Below, one piece after another: positions 21,428-31,244 of a DNA stretch of 34,131 nucleotides. The position numbers were made by a program, and so were the translations under genes. The stretch is taken from positions 1 through 34,131 of the forward strand of contig JALFNQ010000019.1 of NCBI GenBank assembly GCA_022773965.1, written 5' to 3'. Source of the DNA: Lachnospiraceae bacterium (lineage in GTDB: Bacteria; Bacillota; Clostridia; Lachnospirales; Lachnospiraceae). Positions within the stretch are counted from its first letter, which is position 1. The number at the start of each line of letters is the position of its first letter. The notes under the pieces are model-generated. The model saw nothing but the letters and a program-made list of their open reading frames with translations. It ran no database searches and was not told where the DNA came from.

Positions 21428-24400
21428 GTGAAAAGCGCAAAGAAAAAAGGTTGGAAACGAGTGTGTTCCATGATTCTTGCATCTACATTGGCACTATCAA
21501 TGGTTCCAATGGATGTAAACGCAGGTACTTCTTCTGTGCAGGAGAACAGTACCTTCACAAATCCGGTCATTTATTCGGATGTGCCGGATATTGATATGAT
21601 CAGGGTAGGCGATGCATACTACATGGTGAGTACGACCATGCATTTGTCACCGGGATGTCCGATCATGAAATCAACCGATCTGGTGAACTGGGAGATTGTC
21701 AATTATGTCTATGACGTTCTTGGCACAGGTGATGAGATGTCACTGCGCAATGGCGCATCTATGTACGGAGATGGTCAGTGGGCGGCAAGCCTTCAGTATC
21801 ATAATGGCATTTATTATGTGGCATTTGCTTCTAATACGACTGGCAAAACATACATATTTACCACAGATGATATTGAGAACGGATCATGGACACGGACGAC
21901 TCTGGATGAAAAATATCATGATCTGGCGTTGTTCTTTGATGATGACAATGGCAAGGTTTATATTGTATATGGATCAAGAAAGATTCAGTATGTAGAAATG
22001 AAGTCGGATCTTACTGGTGTGCTGAAAGGCGGACAAAGTGGCACACTGTTTGAGACAGATGGTCCGGGCGAGTGCGTAAAGGTAGGACCTAAGAACCTCG
22101 GCTACGAGGGAACACATATCATGAAAAAAGATGGCTATTATTATGTGTTCAATATCTGCTGGCCGCAGGGCATGGGGCGTACCGAAGTATGCCATAGAAG
22201 CAAGACGTTCCCGAGCACCGAGTGGGAGAGCAAGGTCATTCTGGATGCAGCATTTTCTAATAATGGTGTGACCGCCGGTGTTGCACAGGGCGGAGTGATC
22301 GATACCGCTGACGGAGGCTGGTACGGATTTTTATTCCAGGATCATGGCGCAGTCGGAAGAACTCCCGTGCTGACAGACTGTACATGGAAAGATGGATGGC
22401 CGATGCTCGGCAAGAATGGGGATGGAAAGACGGTAGAAGACGTAATGAATCTTCCGGTGACGGGCAGTGAAGAAAAAACACTGGTAAAGTCTGATGAATT
22501 CTATAATGATGCTGAGCACAGAGTATTTGAGAACACCGCAAGTGCTGCAACGGCTTCTGTTGTTGAAGAAGACTCTATCGGTAATCTTGGTGCGGAATTG
22601 TTATCAGATGATGCAACTACCACAGAAACCGTAGAGCTGATCGCAAACGGTGATTTTGAGGGTGACAAGGGGACGACTGGCTGGCAGGCGTTCGAAGCAG
22701 CAGATAAGGCTGTAATTTCTGTCGAGACAGAAGGCAATGGAAATAAGGTATTAAAGGTCAGTGGGCGGAAAAATACATCTGCCAGTGCAATGTATGATCT
22801 TACTGGGAGAATAAAGAAAGGTACGACATACAAGGTAAAAGGTAAGATAAAGTATACGAGCGGACCGGATACGAAAGAATTTATTGTTCGTTTCCAGAAT
22901 GGAGATACGTACAATCATCGCCCGTCTGTTGGATCAGTTACTGCGGCAAAAGGCGAATGGAACGAGTTTGAGTTTGAATATACGGCAGATGACTGGGCAC
23001 TTCCGTGGGATAAGTCACAGGTTTTCCCGTTCAGCAATTCAAAAAATTATTTCTTCATCGAAACGCCATATGCGAATCTAGCAAATGCGAACACTGACCT
23101 GATGGACTACTATCTGGATGATATTTCCATCACCTACGAAAAGGTTGTAGATAGTGGAGATACGCCGGGAACAGATCCGGGAACAGATATTCCCGTGGCA
23201 GATGACAGCCTGATTGAGTTGATCACAAACGGTGACATTGAAAGCGGAGCTAGAGATGGTTGGATTGTTACTCCGGGCGAGAATGACGGTGCGACACTGA
23301 CAGCAGTGACAGATGCGGATGGTGCAACTGGGAATTATGCACTCTATGTTTCAGATCGTAAGTCTACTGGAGCAGGTGCCTGTCAGAATATCAGCGGAAA
23401 ACTGAAATGGGGCAAGACTTATACAATCTCCGGTAAGCTGAAATATACGACCGGACCGGATACCAAGAAGTTTTATGTCACGATCCAGAACGGTACAGAC
23501 TATAACTATCGTGAGAATGTTGTTACCATCGAAGCAACTAAAAACCAATGGACAACTTTCAGTGGAACGTATACGGTACACGATAAGAGTGAAAAATATC
23601 CGTTTGATGAGAATAACAATTATATTTTTGTAGAAAATCCCTGGAGTGCAAATCCGAGCGCTGGAAGTGATTATATGAATTATTATCTGGACGATTTTTC
23701 GATGACAACGACGTCTGATAATATGATTAAAAACGGTTCTTTCGAAAATGGCACGACTGGTTGGACTGGCTGTGAAAATGGAACGATTTTGCAGTCAAGT
23801 GAAGAGAAACAGGACGGAACTTACAGTGTTAAGACAACGAATCGTACTGCTTGTGCACAGGGACCGTCACAGGATCTGAGCAATAAGCTGACACCGGGCA
23901 ATATCTATACGATCACTGCCTATATCAAGTATAATGAAGGTGTTGATAAAAAGACATTTAATGCTACAATCCAGAATGGACCTGACTACAGATATCGTAC
24001 TGTTTTAGGAAGCATAACAGCAAAGAAGGGTGAATGGACAAAGCTGGAGGCAACCTATACGATGCCGGATGATGCTATCACTACAGAGAACTATCTGTTC
24101 TTTGAGACACCGTGGACTCAGGATCCGACAGCGGAAAATGATCTGATGGACTTTTATGTGGACAATGTCTCCATGATTGAGACGGTTCCTGATAAAAAGG
24201 TCGAGGAGTCGGGAGAAAACGACTACAATGGCTCTAACCTGGATCTGGTATGGCAGTGGAACCACAATCCGAACAATAACAACTGGTCACTGACCGACCG
24301 CAGTGGCTGGCTGAGACTGACGACAGGTGACAAGGTGTCAAGTATTCTCAATGCGCGGAATACACTGACACAAAGAACCTACGGACCGACCTGCTCCGGT

Positions 24401-27400
24401 AAGATCAAGATGGATATTTCTAATATGAAAGTCGGAGATGTGGCAGGTCTGGCATCATTCTCCTATAATTACGGATATATTGCAGCGAAGAAGGAGAGCA
24501 GCGGAACGAAGCTTATCATGGTGGATGCGACTTCAAATTCCACAAAGAAAGAAGATGATCCGCAGGTAATTGAGACTGTAGACTGCGCAAGCAATATTAT
24601 TTACTTAAAGGAAGATTTCAATTTTGCAGGCGTAAACGGTGGACAGAACGATACTGTAACCTTCTATTACAGCTTTGACGGAGCAAACTGGACAAAGCTT
24701 GGAGATACGATTCATCTCTCTTATGAGTTAACACACTTTATGGGAAGCAGATTTGCGATCTTCAACTATGCCACCAAATCTTCCGGCGGTTATGTAGACT
24801 TTGACTATTTCCGTGTTTCTGATGAGATTACCGGAGCGAGCCAGTCAGAGGGAAGCGCAATGGCTGCATCCATGACCGGAAAAGCTGAGGTGCTGGGCGT
24901 TGTTAATACCGAATACGAGGCAAAGTTATGCCTGGATGAACTGGCAAGTGGAAAGCATACATCTCTGAAGGCATCTGTTGCTATCCCAGATGGTCTGACA
25001 GTGGAGGACGTTGTTTTCAACAAGGCAGCGATCAAGGGAGAAACAGGCTATTCCTATAAGAATGGCAGACTGACACTTAGCGTGAGTGGAAGTGATGTTT
25101 CCTTTGCAGCAGAGGATAGGCTGTTTGCAACACTGAAATTAAAGGTGAAAAATTATGCGGACAAGGATAAAAATGTCAGCATAAAGACAGATTATATCAT
25201 GGTTGATGGTGGAAAGTCAGAGTACGATGTAACAAAGTGTGCAGTGAACATGACCATGAAATATCTGGATACGGGAGCAATTGCAAAGAAATTAGGCTAT
25301 GGCAATCCGATCATGACACAGGAGCTGGGTGCAGATCCATATGCGATCGTGTACAAAGGCAGAGTTTATGTGTACATGACCGCAGACGATTATGAGTATG
25401 ATGCGGATGGAAATCTGAAGGATAATAGTTTCGGATATATTAAGACTCTTCGTGTGGTTTCTTCTGATGACATGCTCAACTGGACAGATCATGGTTCTAT
25501 TGCAGTGGCAGGTGAAAACGGCGCGGCAAAATGGGCAAGCCATGCATGGGCACCGGCAATTGCTTACAATAAAGTAAACGGTAAGGACAAATTTTTCCTT
25601 TATTTTGCAAACGATGCATCCGGAATCGGTGTGTTGGAGGCAGATACTCCTTTAGGACCGTGGAAAGACCCGATCGGAAAAGCGTTGATCACAGGACAGA
25701 CTCCGGGATGTCAGGGTGTCGTATGGTGCTTTGACCCGGCAGTGCTGGTAGACGATGATGGTAGTGCTTATATTTACTTTGGTGGCGGAGTACCGGACGG
25801 ACAGCAGCTTCATCCGAAGTCAGCGAGAGTAGCAAAGCTTGGTGCTGACATGATCAGTATTGATGGTGAGGCAAAATTAATTGATGCACCGTGCATGTTT
25901 GAGGACAGTGGTATTTTCAAGAGAAACAGGAAGTATTATTATTCCTACTGTTCAAACTTTACAGGTCCTCACGGAGATGGTTATCCGGGCTTCGGAACAA
26001 TCTGTTATATGGTCAGTGATAACCCGATGGGACCCTACACGTATGCAGGAGAGATTTTTGAGAACCCGCAGGTTTGGTTTGGCGTAGGCGGCAACAACCA
26101 TCATGCCACCTTTGTATTTAATGGACAGACCTATTTTATTTACCATGCCCAGACTGTAGCAAAGGAATTGGATAAGGCGAAAGGTTATCGTTCCACACAC
26201 ATTGATAACATCGAGTTCAACTCCGATGGCACGATCAAACCGATCAAGGGAACATATGCCGGAATTGAGCAGTTAAAGACCGTAAATCCGTATGAGCGGA
26301 TCGATGCAGAAACAATTGCATGGAATAAGGGTATCAAGACCGAAGACTGCGCAGAGGAAGGAAAACTGTTTAAGGATTATAACAGAAACCTGACTGATCT
26401 TCAGGATGGTGACTGGACATCTGTTGCAGATGTGGACTTTGGCTCAAAGGGAGCAAAGGAATTTAAGGTGTATGCAGCATCTGAAAAGGGCGGCAGCATC
26501 GAGATCCGTTTAGATAGCCCCGAGGGCGAATTGATCGGAACTGCTAACGTGCCCGCAACAGGCTCAGATAAGACCTATCAGATGGTGACCACAGCGGTTA
26601 CAAATGTGACCGGAACGAGAAATGTATTCCTTGTGTTCAAGGGAACTGACGAAAACATCATGAATGTAGACTACTACCTGTTCACAGAAAAGAGTGAAGG
26701 TGGCACTGGTGAAGGCGGTTCTGGCGATGCTGGTGAAGGTGGTTCTGGAAACGCTGGCGCAGGCGGAAGCGGCACTGGTGGTAGTGGCTCCGGCTCAGGT
26801 TCATCCTCTACACCGGACAGCTCAGCAGGCGACAAGAACGATTCTGCAACTACAACCAACCCCGGTGGCACTACTACCGAAACCAAGACTGAGACTACTA
26901 CCAACGAGTCTGGTAAAGAGGTAGAGACAACCGTTACTACAAAGAAGGATGCAGACGGAAAAGTAACCGGATCAACAGAAGTATCAACGATTGCAGGCGC
27001 AGCAAAGAATACCACAGTAACCGTTACTGTAGAAAAAGATGCCAAGGGTAATGTGGCAGAGGCAGCAGCTGAAGTGACCAGAAAGGGAACTGAGACTAAA
27101 GAGGGAACCAAGGGAACGATTTCAGCAGCAGTTGTACAACAGATCAAGGAAGCAGCCGGATCTGAAAATGTAGCCATCACAACATCCGTGACCGGAGCAG
27201 ATGGTAAGGAGAAATACTCTGTAACAGTCAGTGCGGATGATCTGGTAGCAGGCGCGAAGCTGACCGTAGTAGTCAAAGACGCAAAGACCGGAAAAGCTGT
27301 TCTTGTGGATGCAAAACAGGTAAAGGTTACCGCAAAGGGCAATGTCAGCGTTGTTTTACCGGAAGGAAAGGACTACACACTGATCGATGCAAAAGAAGCT

Positions 27401-27676
27401 GCAAAGGTTACAAAAGAAATCTTGAAGACCGTTGAACCGGCAAAGACCAGCGCAACGCTGAAAGCCGGAAAAGCAAGTACCGCAAAGCTCAGCAAGAAGC
27501 TGGATATGGATAATGTAAAGAAGATTACCTATACATCTTCAAAGAAGAGCGTGGCAACTGTAAACAAGAATGGTAAAGTAGTTGCAAAGAAAGCAGGAAC
27601 AGCAACCATTACCATCCAGGTTACACTCAACAACGGAAAAACCAAGACAGTTAAGATGAAATACAAAGTAAAATAA
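21428..27676 (+). CDS. Secreted modular arabinoxylan-degrading enzyme (GH43-CBM x3-GH43-CBM6-Big_2)
   Basis: I chose GTG at 21428 (2082 residues), behind AAAGGGG and leading directly into a signal peptide (KSAKKKGWKRVCSMILASTL... NAG); an in-frame TTG lies at 21380. Modules: GH43_12-like propeller, 42-358 (Asp54, Glu227). Three CBM22/CBM4_9-like modules, about 401-574, 595-764 and 765-925. GH43 C2 beta-sandwich, 935-1139, belonging to the first GH43. A cohesin-like module, 1142-1281. A second, GH43_29-like propeller, 1288-1630 (Asp1303, Asp1436, Glu1492). A CBM6-like module, to about 1757. A Gly/Ser then Thr-rich linker, a Lys/Thr-rich repeat region, and a Big_2-like end (2003-2082). No LPXTG is present, so the end probably binds the wall non-covalently. 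It should remove arabinose from xylan outside the cell. The three CBMs lie between a propeller and its own sandwich. Confidence 0.9.
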   Translation: MKSAKKKGWKRVCSMILASTLALSMVPMDVNAGTSSVQENSTFTNPVIYSDVPDIDMIRVGDAYYMVSTTMHLSPGCPIMKSTDLVNWEIVNYVYDVLGTGDEMSLRNGASMYGDGQWAASLQYHNGIYYVAFASNTTGKTYIFTTDDIENGSWTRTTLDEKYHDLALFFDDDNGKVYIVYGSRKIQYVEMKSDLTGVLKGGQSGTLFETDGPGECVKVGPKNLGYEGTHIMKKDGYYYVFNICWPQGMGRTEVCHRSKTFPSTEWESKVILDAAFSNNGVTAGVAQGGVIDTADGGWYGFLFQDHGAVGRTPVLTDCTWKDGWPMLGKNGDGKTVEDVMNLPVTGSEEKTLVKSDEFYNDAEHRVFENTASAATASVVEEDSIGNLGAELLSDDATTTETVELIANGDFEGDKGTTGWQAFEAADKAVISVETEGNGNKVLKVSGRKNTSASAMYDLTGRIKKGTTYKVKGKIKYTSGPDTKEFIVRFQNGDTYNHRPSVGSVTAAKGEWNEFEFEYTADDWALPWDKSQVFPFSNSKNYFFIETPYANLANANTDLMDYYLDDISITYEKVVDSGDTPGTDPGTDIPVADDSLIELITNGDIESGARDGWIVTPGENDGATLTAVTDADGATGNYALYVSDRKSTGAGACQNISGKLKWGKTYTISGKLKYTTGPDTKKFYVTIQNGTDYNYRENVVTIEATKNQWTTFSGTYTVHDKSEKYPFDENNNYIFVENPWSANPSAGSDYMNYYLDDFSMTTTSDNMIKNGSFENGTTGWTGCENGTILQSSEEKQDGTYSVKTTNRTACAQGPSQDLSNKLTPGNIYTITAYIKYNEGVDKKTFNATIQNGPDYRYRTVLGSITAKKGEWTKLEATYTMPDDAITTENYLFFETPWTQDPTAENDLMDFYVDNVSMIETVPDKKVEESGENDYNGSNLDLVWQWNHNPNNNNWSLTDRSGWLRLTTGDKVSSILNARNTLTQRTYGPTCSGKIKMDISNMKVGDVAGLASFSYNYGYIAAKKESSGTKLIMVDATSNSTKKEDDPQVIETVDCASNIIYLKEDFNFAGVNGGQNDTVTFYYSFDGANWTKLGDTIHLSYELTHFMGSRFAIFNYATKSSGGYVDFDYFRVSDEITGASQSEGSAMAASMTGKAEVLGVVNTEYEAKLCLDELASGKHTSLKASVAIPDGLTVEDVVFNKAAIKGETGYSYKNGRLTLSVSGSDVSFAAEDRLFATLKLKVKNYADKDKNVSIKTDYIMVDGGKSEYDVTKCAVNMTMKYLDTGAIAKKLGYGNPIMTQELGADPYAIVYKGRVYVYMTADDYEYDADGNLKDNSFGYIKTLRVVSSDDMLNWTDHGSIAVAGENGAAKWASHAWAPAIAYNKVNGKDKFFLYFANDASGIGVLEADTPLGPWKDPIGKALITGQTPGCQGVVWCFDPAVLVDDDGSAYIYFGGGVPDGQQLHPKSARVAKLGADMISIDGEAKLIDAPCMFEDSGIFKRNRKYYYSYCSNFTGPHGDGYPGFGTICYMVSDNPMGPYTYAGEIFENPQVWFGVGGNNHHATFVFNGQTYFIYHAQTVAKELDKAKGYRSTHIDNIEFNSDGTIKPIKGTYAGIEQLKTVNPYERIDAETIAWNKGIKTEDCAEEGKLFKDYNRNLTDLQDGDWTSVADVDFGSKGAKEFKVYAASEKGGSIEIRLDSPEGELIGTANVPATGSDKTYQMVTTAVTNVTGTRNVFLVFKGTDENIMNVDYYLFTEKSEGGTGEGGSGDAGEGGSGNAGAGGSGTGGSGSGSGSSSTPDSSAGDKNDSATTTNPGGTTTETKTETTTNESGKEVETTVTTKKDADGKVTGSTEVSTIAGAAKNTTVTVTVEKDAKGNVAEAAAEVTRKGTETKEGTKGTISAAVVQQIKEAAGSENVAITTSVTGADGKEKYSVTVSADDLVAGAKLTVVVKDAKTGKAVLVDAKQVKVTAKGNVSVVLPEGKDYTLIDAKEAAKVTKEILKTVEPAKTSATLKAGKASTAKLSKKLDMDNVKKITYTSSKKSVATVNKNGKVVAKKAGTATITIQVTLNNGKTKTVKMKYKVK

Positions 27677-27696
27677 AGTGTAACAAATAAGAAAGT

Positions 27697-27729
27697 ACAG
27701 AACAGATGGAATGTCTGTTCTGTATTTTT
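27697..27729 (+). terminator. Terminator after the large GH43 gene
   Basis: ACAGAACAGA (27697-27706) pairs perfectly with TCTGTTCTGT (27714-27723) around a 7-base loop, followed by a T-rich tail. Confidence 0.9.
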
Positions 27730-27862
27730 CTATATGAGCCTTGCGGCGTATGTTTTTAATGGGGAAGGCTTTATCCGCAAAAATATCGTTCACCGGCAAA
27801 GAAATAAAAGTGCTGTTCATTTCTGATGGAATCCATTAAAATAGGAGTAGGAGGAATGGGAC

Positions 27863-29659
27863 ATGAAAATTCTCATGAAAATAAACTGCATTACGCTGAG
27901 AAAAAAAATCGTGATCCTGCTGGTAGTCTGTGTACTGATTCCTTTACTCACAACGAACAGTTACATTTTTGTAAGCGTGAAGAAAGGATTTGACAGAGAA
28001 CAGCAGCAGGAGCTGGAGCGCATGGCAGATAATATGGAAAGCGAGCTGTATGACAGCATCAACCAGCAGATCTCGATTGCGGATTACATTGACCGCAATG
28101 ATAAGCTGAACCGCTTTTTGAGTCGGGAGTATCACAATGAGTCTGAATATTATGACGCCTATGTACGACTGATGGACAGCAAAGCGATCCAGTATTATTT
28201 TACCGTTCAGTCGGCAAATGATATTGTGATCTGCACAGCAAATGATACGATCCTGAATGGAAATTATTTTGTCAAGCAAAAGGATATGGAGCATAGCTGC
28301 TGGAATCAGGAGTTTGCAAAAACGGGAAAAAATACATGGCTGTACTGTTATTATGAAGATGGCAAAGAGTCTCTGGGATATGTGGAGAAGGGCAGACGGA
28401 TCGCTGTGATGAGGAGGATGAGTGGCTGTGAAAAAGACAGCCTGATGATGCTGGATCTGGACTATCAGGTGATGCTGGATAAATTGCAGCTGATCTGTGG
28501 TACGGTGGATGGTTACGTGTGCTGTGATGACAAGATCTTGTTTTCTACACTGGACAAGAATGGCGCAAAGAAGGAGTTTCTGCCCTTGTCTGCTTATGAG
28601 CCAAAGGGTTATTCTGTGCAGCGGGATCTTCAGGTCTGTGGCCAGAAGCTCACGATCTATCTGACAGAGGATCGTAGCTCTATGGGTTATCTTCTGGGAA
28701 AACAGAAATCGGCGCTACTCTTTTTATATATGTTTAATCTCATTTTGCCTATTACGTTTGTGTATTTGCTGTACAGATCACTGTATGACAGGGTGGCTGC
28801 CACACAGAAATATCTGGAGCATATGAAGGATGGCGTGTATGAGATCATGCCGATCGAGGAGGGAACGGATGAGATCGGTCAGATGCTCCACAGCTATAAC
28901 CTGATGGTCGTGCGGATCAAGGAGCTGATCGAGGTGGTCTTTAAAAACAAGGAGCGTGCGCAGAATCTGGAAATTGCAAAAAAACAGGCTGAGCTGAATG
29001 CGCTGCAGAGTCAGCTGAATCCGCATTTTGTCTTTAACGCACTGGAGAGTATCCGAATGCACAGTGTTTTGAAGCAGGAGACGGAGACGGCGAAGATCCT
29101 CGAGGATTTTGCGATGCTGATGCGCAAAAATATCCAGTGGAATAAGGATTTCATTCCCATTGAGGAGGAGTGTAAAAATGTGGAGCGCTATCTGGAAATT
29201 CAAAAGTACCGTTTTGGAGACAGGCTGGAATATTTTTTGTATGTGCAGGAGGATTGCAAAAATCAACAGATACCGAAATTTATCATCACTACATTTGTGG
29301 AAAATTCCTGTGTACACGGCATAGAAAAAAGTGCGACAGGCGGCTCCATCACGGTTATGGTATCGGGGGATGATACGTGTCTTTATATTGAAATCATGGA
29401 CCGGGGAAGCGGAATGTGTGAGGATGAGCTAAATCAGCTCAGATGTCTGGTGGAACAGGCGGATATTGAATATTTAAAAAAGGCAGAAAAAAGTATCGGA
29501 ATTATGAATGCGGTTGTCCGAATGAAACAGTATTACGGAGAGGGTGTGCAGATCGATATCAGCAGCACGCAGCACGAGGGCACAGAAGTTTGTATTCAGC
29601 TGCCGAAAAGGAGAGGAGACAGCGGACAGGAAAATGATCAAGGTATTATTGGTGGATGA
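27863..29659 (+). CDS. YesM-type sensor histidine kinase
   Basis: The protein is 598 residues. One membrane helix near residues 13-35 (IVILLVVCVLIPLLTTNSYIF) and another near 283-306 (LLFLYMFNLILPITFVYLLY) enclose an extracellular dCache-like sensor of about 245 residues. A HAMP-like linker and the His_kinase domain follow. The phospho-acceptor is His388 in LNPHFVFNALESI. The ATP-binding part has FVENSCVHGIEK (N box) and DRGSGM (G box). The YesM/LytS family usually senses sugars or sugar-binding proteins and drives sugar-uptake genes. AGGAGG lies 8 bp before the ATG. It overlaps the response regulator by 26 bp, so they form one operon. It likely controls this arabinoxylan locus; that is inference from position. 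Confidence 0.93.
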   Translation: MKILMKINCITLRKKIVILLVVCVLIPLLTTNSYIFVSVKKGFDREQQQELERMADNMESELYDSINQQISIADYIDRNDKLNRFLSREYHNESEYYDAYVRLMDSKAIQYYFTVQSANDIVICTANDTILNGNYFVKQKDMEHSCWNQEFAKTGKNTWLYCYYEDGKESLGYVEKGRRIAVMRRMSGCEKDSLMMLDLDYQVMLDKLQLICGTVDGYVCCDDKILFSTLDKNGAKKEFLPLSAYEPKGYSVQRDLQVCGQKLTIYLTEDRSSMGYLLGKQKSALLFLYMFNLILPITFVYLLYRSLYDRVAATQKYLEHMKDGVYEIMPIEEGTDEIGQMLHSYNLMVVRIKELIEVVFKNKERAQNLEIAKKQAELNALQSQLNPHFVFNALESIRMHSVLKQETETAKILEDFAMLMRKNIQWNKDFIPIEEECKNVERYLEIQKYRFGDRLEYFLYVQEDCKNQQIPKFIITTFVENSCVHGIEKSATGGSITVMVSGDDTCLYIEIMDRGSGMCEDELNQLRCLVEQADIEYLKKAEKSIGIMNAVVRMKQYYGEGVQIDISSTQHEGTEVCIQLPKRRGDSGQENDQGIIGG

Positions 29660-31220
29660 TGAACAGTTTATTCGGTCTGGTATGCGACAGCTGATCAACT
29701 GGAATCAGTATGGCTATGAGATTGCAGCGGAGGCGGAAAACGGGACAGAGGCGCTGAAGCTGTTGGAGGCGAACAGTGATCTGGAACTGGTGTTTGCGGA
29801 TATCCGCATGCCGGAGATGACCGGTATCGAGTTGATCGAGCAGGCAAGGAAAAAAATTACACGGCAGGTGCATTTTGTGATCCTGACCGGATATGCGGAT
29901 TTTGACTATGTGAGGGAAGCACTCCGGCTACAGGTGGCAGATTATCTGTTAAAACCCATCGGAAAAGAAGATCTGCTCAGGGTATTGGAGAATGTGAGCA
30001 GGGAATATTCCAAGGAAGCGCGCAGTGAGCGGGAAAAATATGAATTTCATATTTCCAGGATCCTGACAGGAAAGTTTTCAAAAGAGAATCTGATACAGGT
30101 AGAAAAATATCTGGATGAGGGTACGACGTGGAAGTATGTCAGCTTTGAATTTGATGAGACACAAAACGGATTTGGGCAGCTTCCGCGTGAAGAACGCATG
30201 GAGCAGCAAAAACAGCTTGCGCAGTATATGTACAGATTACTGGAAAGCAATCCCTTTCATGTGCTCTCCCTTGACCTTTCCGGGGAAGATATTTTTGGCG
30301 TTGGTATTCTGCTGACGGAAGCAATTTATGAAAAAATGCATATGGATGAAAACGAGTATCTGGATCATCTGTTGGAACGGGTCACAAGGCATTTTAATTA
30401 CGCTGTTCAGGTGTATTCCGGACAGACCTGTGGCAGTCTGGAGCAGCTGTCGGAATCCTTTTATTCCATACGGGTTGCCAGATGCCTGCATGGACTGACA
30501 GGAGCAAATGGTCAGGTGACGCACTATGAGGAAATGGGGCATCGGAAGGCGGTCTTTGCAATCAGTGAGAGTGAGATCGATCAGCTGCTTGAGGCAGTGG
30601 AGCAAAATCAAAGAGAAGAGATTGAACGCTGCAGCGGATTGATCTTTGACCGGCTCCGTGGCAGCGATATCAATATGGAGATGGTCAACGCCAACATTTA
30701 TCATATTTTGTTTCGCCTGATGAAAATGGCGGAGCAGTTTGACGATGAGACAAATCAACAGGAGATTGTGGAGTACATAGGAAAAGAATCCTTCAACAAA
30801 CTGGTTTTCAGTGGAAATTCGGAGGAGATCACAAACTTTTTTGAGGATTATGCAGGGTATCTGGCACAGGTACGAAATAAAGAGTCAAAAAAGATTCTGG
30901 ACAGGGTGGACGAATACGTGCAGAACCACTATACGGAAAAGATCAGTTTAAAATCGCTGGGCGAGATGTTTTATATCAATAGCGTCTACCTGGGGCAGAT
31001 CTATAAGAAAAAGTATGGCATTGTTTTTCGGGAGTATTTAAATAATCTGCGGATGAAAAAAGCGGAGGATCTGCTGGTGAATACAGATATGAGGATCTAT
31101 GCCATCGCAGAGGCGGTTGGTTTTGGAAAGGCGGAATATTTTATCAATAAATTCGTCCAGACGTATCAGATGACACCGAATCAGTACCGCATCTATCACA
31201 GTCAGAAAGATAAGAACTAA
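29634..31220 (+). CDS. YesN-type response regulator with AraC DNA-binding domain
   Basis: I chose ATG at 29634 (528 residues) because MIKVLLVDDEQFIRSG is the canonical receiver start; the longer frame from 29544 is just the overlapping kinase end. The receiver domain covers residues 1-120 with acidic pocket Asp8-Asp9, phospho-acceptor Asp56 (VFADIRMPEMTG), Thr85 and Lys107 (LLKPIG). A long middle domain of YesN type follows. The C-terminal AraC domain (about 425-525) has two HTHs: ISLKSLGEMFYINSVYLGQIYKK, and MRIYAIAEAVGFGKAEYFINKF ending TPNQYR. It should bind promoters of the sugar genes in answer to the kinase upstream. Confidence 0.94.
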   Translation: MIKVLLVDDEQFIRSGMRQLINWNQYGYEIAAEAENGTEALKLLEANSDLELVFADIRMPEMTGIELIEQARKKITRQVHFVILTGYADFDYVREALRLQVADYLLKPIGKEDLLRVLENVSREYSKEARSEREKYEFHISRILTGKFSKENLIQVEKYLDEGTTWKYVSFEFDETQNGFGQLPREERMEQQKQLAQYMYRLLESNPFHVLSLDLSGEDIFGVGILLTEAIYEKMHMDENEYLDHLLERVTRHFNYAVQVYSGQTCGSLEQLSESFYSIRVARCLHGLTGANGQVTHYEEMGHRKAVFAISESEIDQLLEAVEQNQREEIERCSGLIFDRLRGSDINMEMVNANIYHILFRLMKMAEQFDDETNQQEIVEYIGKESFNKLVFSGNSEEITNFFEDYAGYLAQVRNKESKKILDRVDEYVQNHYTEKISLKSLGEMFYINSVYLGQIYKKKYGIVFREYLNNLRMKKAEDLLVNTDMRIYAIAEAVGFGKAEYFINKFVQTYQMTPNQYRIYHSQKDKN

Positions 31221-31244
31221 TATTAGGGAAAGTCAGGGATACTT

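Noticed and set aside
26674-27342. A 222-codon minus-strand open frame opposite the linker of the large GH43 protein
   Set aside because: It mirrors the Gly/Ser/Thr-rich linker and gives a low-complexity Pro/Val/Ser protein with no ribosome site; the plus-strand frame has clear modules.
29544-29633. Response regulator start at 29544
   Set aside because: The extra 30 residues are just kinase sequence in another frame; the receiver domain begins exactly at the ATG 29634.
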